From: an uncultured Desulfobacterium sp.
GTDB lineage: Bacteria > Desulfobacterota > Desulfobacteria > Desulfobacterales > Desulfobacteraceae
Assembly: GCA_937124525.1 (NCBI GenBank)
Contig: CAKZLA010000377.1
Location: 1 to 11,636, forward strand
Length of the DNA: 11,636 nucleotides
Reading direction: 5' to 3'
The notes below the pieces were generated by a model. The model had not been told where the DNA came from. It did no database searches and saw only the letters and a program-made list of their open reading frames with translations. The position numbers and the translations under genes were made by a program. Below, piece by piece: positions 1 to 8,127 of this stretch (positions within the stretch are counted from its first letter, which is position 1; the number at the start of each line of letters is the position of its first letter).

Positions 1-62
1 ACTTGCATGTGTTAAGCACGCCGCCAGCGTTCATTCTGAGCCAGAATCAAACTCTCCAGTTA
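1..62 (-). rRNA. rrs: 16S ribosomal RNA, 5' end only (partial)
   Basis: Read on the minus strand this carries the universal start of small-subunit rRNA: GAGAGTTTGATTCTGGCTC, then the conserved GAACGCTGGCGGCGTGCTTA and ACACATGCAAGT, which is where the window stops. Aligning to the usual bacterial 5' end puts the mature start near position 62. Only about 60 bases are present; the rest of the gene lies to the left. It is read in the same direction as all the protein genes, downstream of tyrS. The exact mature 5' end is inferred from conservation, not seen. Confidence 0.97.
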
Positions 63-88
63 TAATTCTTTTAAAAATGTTTTTTAAT

Positions 89-118
89 GTGCTTTCCTGC
101 ACTACAAACATCTTTGTA
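89..118 (-). other. rRNA leader hairpins just upstream of 16S
   Basis: Two adjacent small inverted repeats lie in the transcribed leader: GTGC/GCAC around a six-base loop (89-102) and TACAAA/TTTGTA around a four-base loop (103-118). Pre-16S leaders often contain such structures, which help processing and folding. The repeats are seen; the role is inferred and the stems are short. Confidence 0.4.
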
Positions 119-137
119 CTCAATTCATTCACTAACC

Positions 138-152
138 AGTTTTCAAAGATCA
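138..152 (-). promoter_or_regulatory. boxA antitermination site of the rRNA operon
   Basis: The minus strand reads TGATCTTTGAAAACT, a close match to the boxA element of bacterial rRNA leaders (TGxTCTTTGAAAACT type). NusB/NusE bind this RNA site so that RNA polymerase can read through the long untranslated operon without Rho termination. It lies about 75 bases before the 16S gene and downstream of promoter P2, the expected place. Confidence 0.85.
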
Positions 153-198
153 ATTTTTTATTTTTTGAAGACACCTGAGTGACTCACAAAACCCGATC

Positions 199-227
199 TT
201 TATACGCTTCACAAAAATCCTTGTCAA
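199..227 (-). promoter_or_regulatory. rRNA operon promoter P2 (sigma-70 type)
   Basis: On the minus strand there is a perfect -35 TTGACA (222-227), a 17-base spacer and -10 TATAAA (199-204). Transcription should start near 192, giving a leader of about 130 bases that includes boxA. Directly upstream (229-258) lie two long A-tracts on the transcribed sense, resembling an UP element bound by the RNA polymerase alpha subunit. Near-consensus hexamers plus A-tracts are typical of strong rRNA promoters. Confidence 0.88.
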
Positions 228-228
228 G

Positions 229-258
229 CTTTTTTTTCGAAGCCTTATTTTTTTTTTC
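229..258 (-). promoter_or_regulatory. A-tract UP-like element upstream of P2
   Basis: Read on the minus strand, two runs of roughly 8-10 A residues are separated by TAAGGCTTCG and end immediately before the P2 -35 hexamer. This is the position and composition of an UP element. The A-tracts are seen; alpha-subunit binding is inferred. Confidence 0.55.
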
Positions 259-264
259 GGCCAC

Positions 265-306
265 AAAAAAACCTGCAAGAAACCGTCGGGCGTGTTCCCT
301 GCAGGT
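265..306 (-). terminator. Intrinsic terminator between tyrS and the rRNA operon
   Basis: On the minus strand a 13-base arm (294-306, ACCTGCAGGGAAC) pairs with 271-283 (GTTTCTTGCAGGT) across a 10-base loop. All 13 positions pair, two of them as G-U, and a run of six more T residues follows (265-270). It is the natural terminator for tyrS, whose stop is 50 bases upstream. It also sits just downstream of promoter P1, so P1 transcripts would meet it within their first 40 or so bases. Confidence 0.88.
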
Positions 307-314
307 GAGAACGA

Positions 315-343
315 TTTATATAGAAACCATCATTGCTTGTCAA
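315..343 (-). promoter_or_regulatory. Promoter P1, upstream of the terminator
   Basis: The minus strand has TTGACA (338-343), exactly 17 bases, then TATAAA (315-320): the same hexamers and spacing as P2. Its -35 begins 13 bases after the tyrS stop codon. The predicted start near 308 lies only a few bases before the terminator hairpin (271-306). Either this is a distal rRNA promoter whose output is attenuated, or it makes a tiny hairpin RNA. The sequence match is very good; activity is inferred. Confidence 0.7.
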
Positions 344-355
344 CTGATATTTTCA

Positions 356-1639
356 TTATTTTAAAATAAGTTTATGATACTTCTTTTTTCCGGCCCGTAG
401 CAGGATCTCTCCGTCCCTGGCATGGGATGTTAAAATCAACTGATCAAAGGCAGCAATGCGCTCATCATTGAGATACCCGCCTCCCTGGGTCAGGAGTCGT
501 CGGGCATCACTCTTAGATTTACACAGGCCGACTTGGGCAAAAACATCCACGGCCGGGATACCCTTGTCCAGAGCCACCCTATCATAAGAGGTACTGGGTA
601 CTGCATCCCCTGCTCTGCCCTTTCCGGCTTTGGGAATGCTGGTGGAAGAAAAACGATCCTCGGGAATTTCAGGGGCACCAAACATGGCACAGGCAGCATC
701 ATAGGCTGCTTGGGCCTCCTTTGTACCATGGGCAATGACGGTGGCTTCCCAGGCAAGGACAGCCTTGGCGCTGTTGAGCATGGAACCCTCCAAGGTTTTG
801 ACATCTTCAATTTCTTCCATGGGCAAAAAGGTAAACAACGCCATAAATCTTGCCACGTCTGCATCATCGAAGTTGATCCAGAACTCGTAATACTCATAGG
901 GTGAGGTTCTTTCAGGGTCCAGCCACACAGCCCCTTTATGGGTTTTTCCCATTTTTATGCCACTGCTGGTTGTAATCAATGGAAAGGTGATGCCAAAGGC
1001 TTTTTTTTGCTGGGTTCTGCGAACAAGATCAATGCCTGCCACAATGTTTCCCCATTGATCACTACCCCCCATCTGCAAAAGACAGTCATGCCTGCGGGAC
1101 AGCTCCATGAAATCATAGGCCTGGAGCAGCATATAATTGAACTCAATAAAGGTCAGCCCCTCGTCGGACTCAATGCGCATTTTATAACTTTCTGCCTTGA
1201 TCATGCGATTGACGCTGAAGTGGCGGCCAATGTCCCTCAGAAAGGGGATATACTCAAGCCCCTTTAGCCACTCTCCGTTATCCAGAAGCAGAGCCTTATC
1301 CTCACTGAAATCAATGAACCGGGACAATTGTTTCCGGATTCCGGCCCGGTTAACGTCAATCTCTTCCTGGGTGATCACTTTACGCATTTCCGTTTTTCCA
1401 CTGGGATCACCAATAAGCCCGGTCCCCCCCCCCACAAGCCCTATGGGACGGTGACCATTACGCTGCATGTGGGCCAGGGCCATGATACAGACCAGACTAC
1501 CCACATGGAGGCTTGAAGCTGTGGGGTCAAACCCGATATAACAGGTGGCTCTCCCCCCGTCCAGATAGGCACTCAACTCCTCATCATGGGTAACCGCCTC
1601 AACAAAACCACGCTCCTTTAATATTTCAAGAACCCCCAT
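356..1639 (-). CDS. tyrS: Tyrosyl-tRNA synthetase
   Basis: This class I aminoacyl-tRNA synthetase activates tyrosine with ATP and loads it onto tRNA-Tyr in the cytoplasm. The 427-residue length is that of a full TyrRS. The Rossmann catalytic domain contains the tyrosine pocket and HIGH-type motif (YIGFDPTASSLHVGS, about 34-48), the QMGGSDQWGNIV block (189-200) and the KMSKS-type loop KMGKT (229-233). The C-terminal S4 RNA-binding domain runs from about 360 to the end (VFAQVGLCKSKSDARRL). The start follows a GGAG ribosome site about 10 bases upstream and lies 16 bases after the rny stop, so the two are probably co-transcribed. A run of ten G residues (1424-1433) encodes the conserved VGGGTG loop in frame. 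An intrinsic terminator follows the gene. Confidence 0.97.
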   Translation of the reverse strand: MGVLEILKERGFVEAVTHDEELSAYLDGGRATCYIGFDPTASSLHVGSLVCIMALAHMQRNGHRPIGLVGGGTGLIGDPSGKTEMRKVITQEEIDVNRAGIRKQLSRFIDFSEDKALLLDNGEWLKGLEYIPFLRDIGRHFSVNRMIKAESYKMRIESDEGLTFIEFNYMLLQAYDFMELSRRHDCLLQMGGSDQWGNIVAGIDLVRRTQQKKAFGITFPLITTSSGIKMGKTHKGAVWLDPERTSPYEYYEFWINFDDADVARFMALFTFLPMEEIEDVKTLEGSMLNSAKAVLAWEATVIAHGTKEAQAAYDAACAMFGAPEIPEDRFSSTSIPKAGKGRAGDAVPSTSYDRVALDKGIPAVDVFAQVGLCKSKSDARRLLTQGGGYLNDERIAAFDQLILTSHARDGEILLRAGKKKYHKLILK

Positions 1640-1655
1640 TTGTGTATCACTCTCC

Positions 1656-3221
1656 TTATTTATTTGTATATTCCACAGCCCGTGTTTCCCGGATTACCAC
1701 CACCTTGATCTGGCCCGGGAAGGTGAGATTTTCCTCTATTTTGGATGCAATATCCCGACTTAACAACACGGCATCGGTGTCGGATATTTTTTTACTTTCA
1801 ACCACCACACGGATCTCCCGCCCGGCCTGGATGGCATAGGTGTTGGAGACGCCGTCAAAGGAGTTGGCCAGCCCTTCAAGTTCTTCAAGACGTTTAATAT
1901 AATTTTCAAGGGTCTCTTTTCTGGCACCCGGCCGTGCCCCGGAAAGGGCATCTGCAGCCTGTACCAGGAAATCATACACCGTGGAGGGCATCTGATCCTC
2001 ATGGTGGGCAGCAATGGCATTTACTACCTCTTCTGATTCCCCATGTTTTTTGGCAAGCTTGGCACCAATTAGTGCATGGGGACCATCCACCTCGTGGTCC
2101 ACCGCTTTTCCAATGTCATGGAGCAATCCCATTCTTTTGGCAAGTTTTACATCCAGTCCCAATTCAGCGGCCATGATCCCTGCCAAAAAAGCCACTTCCA
2201 CAGAATGCTGCAGCACATTCTGGGCGTAACTGGTCCTGAACTTAAGCTTCCCAATCACTCGAATCAACTCAGGACTAATACCGTGAACCCCCAGATCAAA
2301 GGCGGCCTGCTCACCGGCCTCTTTAATGGTGACATCCACTTCATCGGTGACCCGCTGAACCACGTCTTCAATACGAGCAGGATGGATTCTACCATCGGAA
2401 ATCAAGCGTGTCAGGGCAATTCTTGCCACTTCTCTGCGAACGGGATTAAAACCGGATAAAATTACGGCTTCGGGGGTATCATCAATAATTAAATCAATAC
2501 CAGTGGCAGCTTCCAACGCCCGAATATTGCGCCCCTCACGACCAATTATGCGCCCTTTCATCTCATCCCCGGGCAACTGCACCACAGACACCGTACGTTC
2601 AGCAATAAAATCCCCGGCATACCGTTGTATGGCCGTGGAAATAATTTTTTTGGCCTCTTTATCCGCCTTTTCCATGGCTTCACTGGAGATGCGTTTCACC
2701 AACTTTGCCCCATCATGCCGGGCTTCGTTTTCCATGGTTTTGAGCAATATATCCTTGGCCTGCTCCGATGTAAGACTGGCCACCTTTTCAAGCTCTTTTC
2801 TGGTGTCAGAAAGCAATTGATGATAATCGGCCTCCTTTTCATCCAGTGTTTTCAGTCGACTTTGAATGCTTTTTTCCGTTCGTTTCAGCTCAACTTCAAG
2901 GATTTCAAACTGCTCCTTACGTTTATCCAGTCTCTCACTCTGCTTCAATACGCGACGCTCTTCAGTTTTGAGCTCGGCCCGGGCCTGATCTGTCTCTGCA
3001 TCAAAGGCGCCTTTCATTTCAAGCAAACGGCTTTTTGCCTCCAACTGGGCTTCTTTAATAAGGTTCCCAGCCTTCTTTCGCGCATCTGCAATCAACCCCA
3101 TCTGCTCTTTCTCAACCTCCTCGGCCCGGTTTTCAAGCTTTTTCTGGGTCAACCAGTAGGCCAGCCCGAATCCGGAGGCAGTTGAGATCAGCAGTGAAAG
3201 AAACAACACAGTATATTCCAT
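1656..3221 (-). CDS. rny: Ribonuclease Y
   Basis: RNase Y is a membrane-anchored endoribonuclease that starts mRNA decay and processing. The 521 residues show the whole family layout. A single N-terminal membrane helix (about 4-24) is followed by a long charged coiled coil (about 25-195). The KH RNA-binding domain has [10 protein letters not shown] at 223-232. The HD metal-dependent phosphohydrolase domain has H339, the HD pair in LLHDIGK (H368, D369), H406/H407 in AAHHED and D424. The start is preceded by GGGAG five bases upstream. Its leader is about 270 bases from the end of the 6S RNA gene, and tyrS follows after 16 bases. No key residue appears to be missing. Confidence 0.96.
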   Translation of the reverse strand: MEYTVLFLSLLISTASGFGLAYWLTQKKLENRAEEVEKEQMGLIADARKKAGNLIKEAQLEAKSRLLEMKGAFDAETDQARAELKTEERRVLKQSERLDKRKEQFEILEVELKRTEKSIQSRLKTLDEKEADYHQLLSDTRKELEKVASLTSEQAKDILLKTMENEARHDGAKLVKRISSEAMEKADKEAKKIISTAIQRYAGDFIAERTVSVVQLPGDEMKGRIIGREGRNIRALEAATGIDLIIDDTPEAVILSGFNPVRREVARIALTRLISDGRIHPARIEDVVQRVTDEVDVTIKEAGEQAAFDLGVHGISPELIRVIGKLKFRTSYAQNVLQHSVEVAFLAGIMAAELGLDVKLAKRMGLLHDIGKAVDHEVDGPHALIGAKLAKKHGESEEVVNAIAAHHEDQMPSTVYDFLVQAADALSGARPGARKETLENYIKRLEELEGLANSFDGVSNTYAIQAGREIRVVVESKKISDTDAVLLSRDIASKIEENLTFPGQIKVVVIRETRAVEYTNK

Positions 3222-3483
3222 TAATTACTCCCTTCAATATTTGGTATCAGATAATTATCACTAAAATCCCTGCACCCAGCTTATCCATCACTACAGAAAG
3301 ACAGGATGAAACAATCGTAGATTCCCATTTTTATGTACGAAAAAACAAGATATGAATGGATCAAACATCACAAGATATCTTATTTTACACGTAATGCAAG
3401 AAATATTATTTTGAGAGGGGATAAAAAAAGAAGAGGATAAGAGTAAAGCAATTAGTGATGGCAATGAGATCTGCTATCACGAG
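3222..3483 (-). other. Non-coding gap between 6S RNA and rny (rny leader region)
   Basis: About 260 bases without a credible gene. On the minus strand it holds an imperfect inverted repeat (3455-3463 with 3472-3480, one mismatch, eight-base loop), a pyrimidine-rich stretch with seven T residues (3421-3440), and two perfect 10-base palindromes, AAGATATCTT (3372-3381) and GATAATTATC (3250-3259). I found no convincing -35/-10 pair, so whether rny has its own promoter here is open. No gene for 5-formyltetrahydrofolate cyclo-ligase, which often follows 6S RNA in proteobacteria, is present. Confidence 0.5.
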
Positions 3484-3484
3484 G

Positions 3485-3520
3485 GGAGAAAATAAATTCC
3501 CGGTAAGGATTAACCGGAAA
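3485..3520 (-). terminator. Terminator-like hairpin after 6S RNA
   Basis: On the minus strand TTTCCGGT (3513-3520) pairs with ACCGGGAA (3497-3504) across an eight-base loop: eight pairs including one G-U. The T-rich sequence TTTATTTTC follows. It lies directly past the predicted 3' end of 6S RNA. The stem is modest and the T-tract interrupted, so it could also help define the 3' end by processing. Confidence 0.6.
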
Positions 3521-3730
3521 TAAACATGCAGAGACAGCCCCCGCATCATACCGTGTTGCTTATGTCTTTGAACCAGTAGTTCAAAAGGTCGGTCGTCCAT
3601 GTGGGTACCTTCAGGCTTTTCCATGCAATGTGGAACTTGCACACCAGCACCAGGGTGGACTCCCTTGTATATAGCGTTAGGCAAAGCACTCTAAGCAATC
3701 ACAAGTAGAGCAGGGGTGTTTCTGTTTATC
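3521..3730 (-). ncRNA. ssrS: 6S RNA
   Basis: 6S RNA binds housekeeping RNA polymerase as a promoter mimic and tunes transcription in stationary phase. The fold can be drawn from the sequence. The closing stem pairs CAGAAACACCCCTGC (5' arm, 3710-3724) with GCGGGGGCTGTCTCTG (3529-3544). A second stem pairs GTGATTGCTT (3693-3702) with AAGCAACAC (3553-3561), with one bulged A. A large central bubble follows, with the typical small hairpin on its 3' side (TTGAAC, five-base loop, GTTCAA, 3568-3584). The upper stem starts with GTCCA (3656-3660) against TGGAC (3595-3599). The length of about 200 bases is normal. It sits between zapA and rny. The ends are approximate. A 92-residue open frame covering it is a chance overlap. 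Confidence 0.92.
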
Positions 3731-3742
3731 TATTTGGACTCA

Positions 3743-3769
3743 CAGGATGAACCCCATGGTCTCATCCTG
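3743..3769 (-). repeat. Perfect inverted repeat spanning the zapA stop codon
   Basis: CAGGATGA (3762-3769) and TCATCCTG (3743-3750) are perfect 8-base complements around an 11-base loop that can pair further (ACC with GGT). The stop codon of zapA is inside one arm. No T-run follows, so it is not a classic terminator. It lies about 15 bases upstream of the 6S RNA 5' end and may protect or process the zapA mRNA end. Confidence 0.6.
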
Positions 3770-4112
3770 AATTTGAAGCAAATGCATTCAATTTATTTAA
3801 CAGGTCGGAAGATTTACGGACCACATTGTCATGGAATGCTGTTAATTCTGATTCCGCCACAGCAAGGTCATTTGCCAGATTCATCCCAGCCAGCAGCAGT
3901 ATCACCACTGTATTTTGCACTGAACCCGCACCTTTGAGTCCCTGTTCAGCATCGGCAACATACTGCTTTAATTTTTCAACAACCTTTTCAGGGTCATCAA
4001 GTGAATCATCCGCCCGGAACTGAAATTGTCTGCCAAAAAGATCTATTTTGACAGTCTCTTCCGATGGTGCGTCTTTCTTAAGAATTGGAATTCCATTTTC
4101 CACGGGGGTCAT
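3762..4112 (-). CDS. zapA: Cell division protein ZapA
   Basis: ZapA is a small cytoplasmic protein that binds FtsZ and cross-links its filaments in the Z ring. The 116-residue product has the family pattern: an N-terminal beta/alpha domain with VKIDLFGRQFQFRADD (about 22-37) and the segment DPEKVVEKLKQYVADAEQ. A long coiled-coil helix follows, including TVVILLLAGMNLANDL and the heptad-rich tail. The start lies only six bases after the zapB stop and has no strong ribosome site of its own, suggesting translational coupling. The first 20 residues are extra compared with the shortest family members. The 6S RNA gene follows immediately, as in many proteobacteria. Confidence 0.92.
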   Translation of the reverse strand: MTPVENGIPILKKDAPSEETVKIDLFGRQFQFRADDSLDDPEKVVEKLKQYVADAEQGLKGAGSVQNTVVILLLAGMNLANDLAVAESELTAFHDNVVRKSSDLLNKLNAFASNSG

Positions 4113-4118
4113 TCTGTT

Positions 4119-4361
4119 TTAAGACGTCTCTGAAAAGCTGTTCAGTTTAGTCAAAAGCCCGTCAATCTTTGATTGAACAGCCTCTTGTTTTTTTACAAAA
4201 TTCTCTTCAGACAGACTTTTTTCAGCAATCTGACCATCAAGGGTCTTGACCTTTGTCAGCAACTCCTCATTCTCCTGTTGAAGTGTCTGACAAAGCTCTA
4301 TTAAAAAATCGACTTTCTCGTCAATATCTTTAAACTTATCTTCTAACAGCTCGTTTTCCAT
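4119..4361 (-). CDS. zapB: ZapB-like coiled-coil cell division protein
   Basis: An 80-residue protein that is almost entirely charged coiled coil, with leucine/isoleucine heptads from about 10 to 75 (for example FLIELCQTLQQENEELLTKV). It lacks a membrane segment or enzyme motif. Size, composition and position directly before zapA fit ZapB, the partner that joins ZapA at the Z ring. Low-complexity coiled coils match many families, so the name rests mainly on context. A GAGG ribosome site lies about nine bases before the start, and a good promoter is just upstream. It also resembles generic family-level annotations of small coiled-coil proteins. Confidence 0.75.
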   Translation of the reverse strand: MENELLEDKFKDIDEKVDFLIELCQTLQQENEELLTKVKTLDGQIAEKSLSEENFVKKQEAVQSKIDGLLTKLNSFSETS

Positions 4362-4388
4362 TCCCTGAACCTCACAATATTTAGCTTA

Positions 4389-4418
4389 ACTATAAGTCAT
4401 ACTATTTAACAAAGTCAA
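4389..4418 (-). promoter_or_regulatory. Promoter for zapB-zapA (and possibly 6S RNA)
   Basis: On the minus strand TTGACT (4413-4418) is followed by an 18-base spacer and TATAGT (4389-4394). The -35 overlaps the stop codon of the upstream nucleotidyltransferase gene. Transcription should start near 4382, about 20 bases before zapB. Five of six bases match consensus in each hexamer. Since no clear promoter is visible between zapA and 6S RNA, this may also feed 6S by processing of a longer transcript. Confidence 0.65.
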
Positions 4419-5182
4419 GACAATTCATTTGGCGTTTCAGCCATACAGCAGGCCACCCTTTGAAGATCTGCCGGGGTGTTAACGCCCATTATCTCTCTGG
4501 CGCTCTGTCCCGGAAGGGAACCTGCACTCCTGCCCGATGCCACAGCAATTTTAACAATGTCTGTCAAATAATACTCCTGCTGGGCATTATGACAATCAAT
4601 CCCTTTAATTGCATCTATCAAAAATTCTTTTTTTATGCAATAGATGCCTGAATTAACCAGTGTATTTTTTCGTTCAAAGTCGGTTGCATCCGCCTCTTCC
4701 CGGATACACAGCAACTTATTTTCTTCATCCAGCAGAACCCGCCCATACCCTGTGGGGTTCTCAATGTGCACGGAGAGCACAGACACCTCATTGTCCTCCC
4801 GTCGATGAAATTCAATGAGACCTGCAAGGGTTTCCGGACGAACCATGGGCACATCCCCACATAGAATAAGCACATCCGCCACCCCATCGGGCAGCACGGG
4901 CAAAGCAGACTTCACCGCATCACCGGTACCCAAAAGGTTTTTCTGCCAGGCATACAATACATCAAAATCCCGGGACACAGTTTCTTTGACAAGATCACCG
5001 CCATGTCCAATAACCACAACCACTTGGCTGCCCAAAAGCGAAACCGCACAGGAGAGCACTGCATGAATCATGCTTTGCCCGTTAATTTCATGGAGGACCT
5101 TTGGCAGGTCAGACTTCATTCGAGATCCCTTACCCGCTGCCAGAACAATGGCTCCCACATCATTGTACTTAATTTTTTTCAT
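4415..5182 (-). CDS. GlmU-type UDP-N-acetylglucosamine pyrophosphorylase, transferase domain only
   Basis: This nucleotidyltransferase domain matches the N-terminal half of GlmU, which joins GlcNAc-1-phosphate to UTP to make UDP-GlcNAc for peptidoglycan and LPS. From the start chosen here (255 residues) it shows LAAGKGSRM (14-22), LPKVLH (26-31), LLGTGDAV (83-90), CGDVP with the metal-binding Asp110, GYGRVL (145-150), NSGIY (177-181), YYLTDIV (204-210) and GVNT (233-236, metal-binding Asn). All expected catalytic motifs are present. The protein ends about where GlmU would begin its left-handed beta-helix acetyltransferase, so that half is absent. I chose the ATG at 5182, with AAGG six bases before it. 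A start at 5218 would add 12 residues encoded inside the atp terminator. The sugar substrate is inferred. Confidence 0.85.
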   Translation of the reverse strand: MKKIKYNDVGAIVLAAGKGSRMKSDLPKVLHEINGQSMIHAVLSCAVSLLGSQVVVVIGHGGDLVKETVSRDFDVLYAWQKNLLGTGDAVKSALPVLPDGVADVLILCGDVPMVRPETLAGLIEFHRREDNEVSVLSVHIENPTGYGRVLLDEENKLLCIREEADATDFERKNTLVNSGIYCIKKEFLIDAIKGIDCHNAQQEYYLTDIVKIAVASGRSAGSLPGQSAREIMGVNTPADLQRVACCMAETPNELS

Positions 5183-5192
5183 ATTCAACCTT

Positions 5193-5234
5193 AAAAAAAA
5201 AGGGATGCTCCAAGCCAACGCAGAGCACCCCTTT
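5193..5234 (-). terminator. Intrinsic terminator of the atp operon
   Basis: On the minus strand AAAGGGGTGCTC (5223-5234) pairs with GAGCATCCCTTT (5199-5210): 12 pairs with one G-U, a 12-base loop, then six more T residues beyond the stem (5193-5198). It lies 44 bases past the atpC stop and ends 10 bases before the nucleotidyltransferase start, so the next gene must rely on readthrough or on a promoter upstream of the hairpin. Confidence 0.93.
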
Positions 5235-5277
5235 ATTCCATCATATGGGTCTTAACAGATTATAATGTGCAATTAGA

Positions 5278-5685
5278 TCATCTCACCGACGCAATGTCCA
5301 ATCGATGCAATGCCCGTCTCAGGGCCGCCTCGGCACGGACAAGATCAATGTCGTCAGAACTACTGGAGATGCGCTTCTCAGCTCTATCCTTTGCCAGCTT
5401 GGCTCGATCCACATTGATTTCAGCCCTGCGTTCTGCAGATTCAGCAAGCAGGGTTACCTTGTTGGGCAGCACTTCTGCAAATCCGCCGTTGACAAAGAGA
5501 TAACGTTCTTTGCCCGAGGCATCCTTATAGCGCAGGGTACCGACCTTCAAGGATGTTAGAAAGGTGGTGTGGCCATAAAGTACACCAAATTCACCTTCCG
5601 AACCCGGGGCAACCACAATCTGAGCTTCTTCGCTGACCACCGCCTTCTGGGGAGTGACCACTTCCAGAAATATATTATCAGCCAT
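5278..5685 (-). CDS. atpC: ATP synthase F1 epsilon subunit
   Basis: Epsilon sits on the rotor stalk with gamma and the c-ring, and its C-terminal helices can inhibit ATP hydrolysis. The 135 residues are a full-length subunit. The N-terminal beta-sandwich (about 1-85) contains EAQIVVAPGSEGEFGVLYGH and the FVNGGFAEVLPNKVTLLAE segment. A helical hairpin (about 87-135) is rich in Ala, Arg and Glu. The start is preceded by AAGGGGG, and the gene follows atpD after 15 bases. It is the last gene of the operon and is followed by the terminator. Confidence 0.96.
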   Translation of the reverse strand: MADNIFLEVVTPQKAVVSEEAQIVVAPGSEGEFGVLYGHTTFLTSLKVGTLRYKDASGKERYLFVNGGFAEVLPNKVTLLAESAERRAEINVDRAKLAKDRAEKRISSSSDDIDLVRAEAALRRALHRLDIASVR

Positions 5686-5700
5686 TTTATCCCCCTTGAG

Positions 5701-7131
<1,431 letters not shown>

Positions 7132-7163
7132 TTAAAGCTGTTTGCTTTTTTATATTTGGTATA

Positions 7164-8060
7164 TTATCCGTTGAGCGCTTCAGCACCGCCGACAATGTCC
7201 ATGAGATCTGCTGTAATACCGGCCTGACGAGTCTTGTTAAAGATGGTCTGCAGTTCATCAATCATGTCTTCGCATGCCTTGGTTGCGTTCTCCATGGCCC
7301 TCATCCGGGAGGCATGCTCACTGGTTGAGGTCTGAAGCAGCGCATCATATATCTGAATAAAAATATTCTTGGGCAGCATTTCACCCAGCAGCTCATCGGA
7401 TGAGGGTTCGCAGATATGCTCTGCAAGGTATACCCCATCATCCGTTGCTGCATTCCCATCCGCCTCTGCAACTTCTATGGGAGGAATGGGAAGGATCTGC
7501 TTTATCACCGGCTCCTGACGTGCCAGGGTCTGAAAGTCAGAACATACCAGATATACTTCATCAACAGCTTCTTCAAGAAAATTATTTATCAGTTTCTGTC
7601 CAGAAGATGATGCCACACTGAAATCAAATTGTCCGCCCACAACGCCGATGTATTCATCTTCGATGGTCATGGGTGCTCTTCGGGCCCAATCACGACCCCT
7701 CTTTCCAAAACAAGTAAAAGAAACATCCTTGCCCTGGAGGGACTCATTGACAAATTTTTCTGCTTTTCCGATCAGATTTGCATTAAAACCAGCACAAAGT
7801 CCCCTGTCCGATGTGCACAGGATGATATTCACCTTTTTTACTTCTTCCCTTGGAACAAGCAGGGGACTGGCGTCTTCACCGGCCTTACCTGCAATACTTC
7901 CCAGTACTTCGGAAAATTTGGACGCATAGGGCTTAAACGCCTCCATACTCTCCTGGGCACCGCGAAGTCGGGAAGTGGCGACCATCTTCATGGCAGAGGT
8001 GATCTGCTTGGTCTTTTTTACACTACCTATCTTTGTTTGGACTTCCTTTAACGTTGCCAT
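7164..8060 (-). CDS. atpG: ATP synthase F1 gamma subunit
   Basis: Gamma is the central shaft that turns inside the alpha3-beta3 ring. The 298 residues show the conserved N-terminal helix (VKKTKQITSAMKMVATSRLR, about 14-33) and the C-terminal helix (SRMRAMENATKACEDMIDEL and NKTRQAGITADLMDIVGGAEAL). These form the coiled-coil shaft, with a Rossmann-like middle domain containing LCTSDRGLCAGFNANL. A short acidic, alanine-rich insertion (about AEADGNAATDD) lies in the middle domain and is likely a surface loop. The start has AAAAGGGAA upstream. The 67-base gap after atpA has no clear regulatory signal. Confidence 0.97.
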   Translation of the reverse strand: MATLKEVQTKIGSVKKTKQITSAMKMVATSRLRGAQESMEAFKPYASKFSEVLGSIAGKAGEDASPLLVPREEVKKVNIILCTSDRGLCAGFNANLIGKAEKFVNESLQGKDVSFTCFGKRGRDWARRAPMTIEDEYIGVVGGQFDFSVASSSGQKLINNFLEEAVDEVYLVCSDFQTLARQEPVIKQILPIPPIEVAEADGNAATDDGVYLAEHICEPSSDELLGEMLPKNIFIQIYDALLQTSTSEHASRMRAMENATKACEDMIDELQTIFNKTRQAGITADLMDIVGGAEALNG

Positions 8061-8127
8061 ATTATTTCCCTTTTACACCTGTTTATAAATAGTACTCATT
8101 TTACACAAAAAAATTTCAGAGTGGTTT

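Noticed and set aside
179..364. 61-residue plus-strand open frame beside the rRNA promoters
   Set aside because: It runs antisense through both promoters, the A-tracts and the terminator, and is low-complexity (phenylalanine-rich from T-runs).
3406..3684. 92-residue minus-strand open frame in the zapA-rny gap
   Set aside because: It overlaps most of the 6S RNA gene, has no recognisable domain and no good ribosome site.
4415..5218. Longer form of the nucleotidyltransferase starting at 5218
   Set aside because: Its first 12 codons lie in the arm, loop and T-run of the atp terminator and have no ribosome site, while the ATG at 5182 has AAGG at good spacing.
8061..8127. TATAAA (8082-8087) as an internal promoter before atpG
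   Set aside because: No acceptable -35 lies 16-18 bases upstream; the gap is A/T-rich and likely just an operon spacer.
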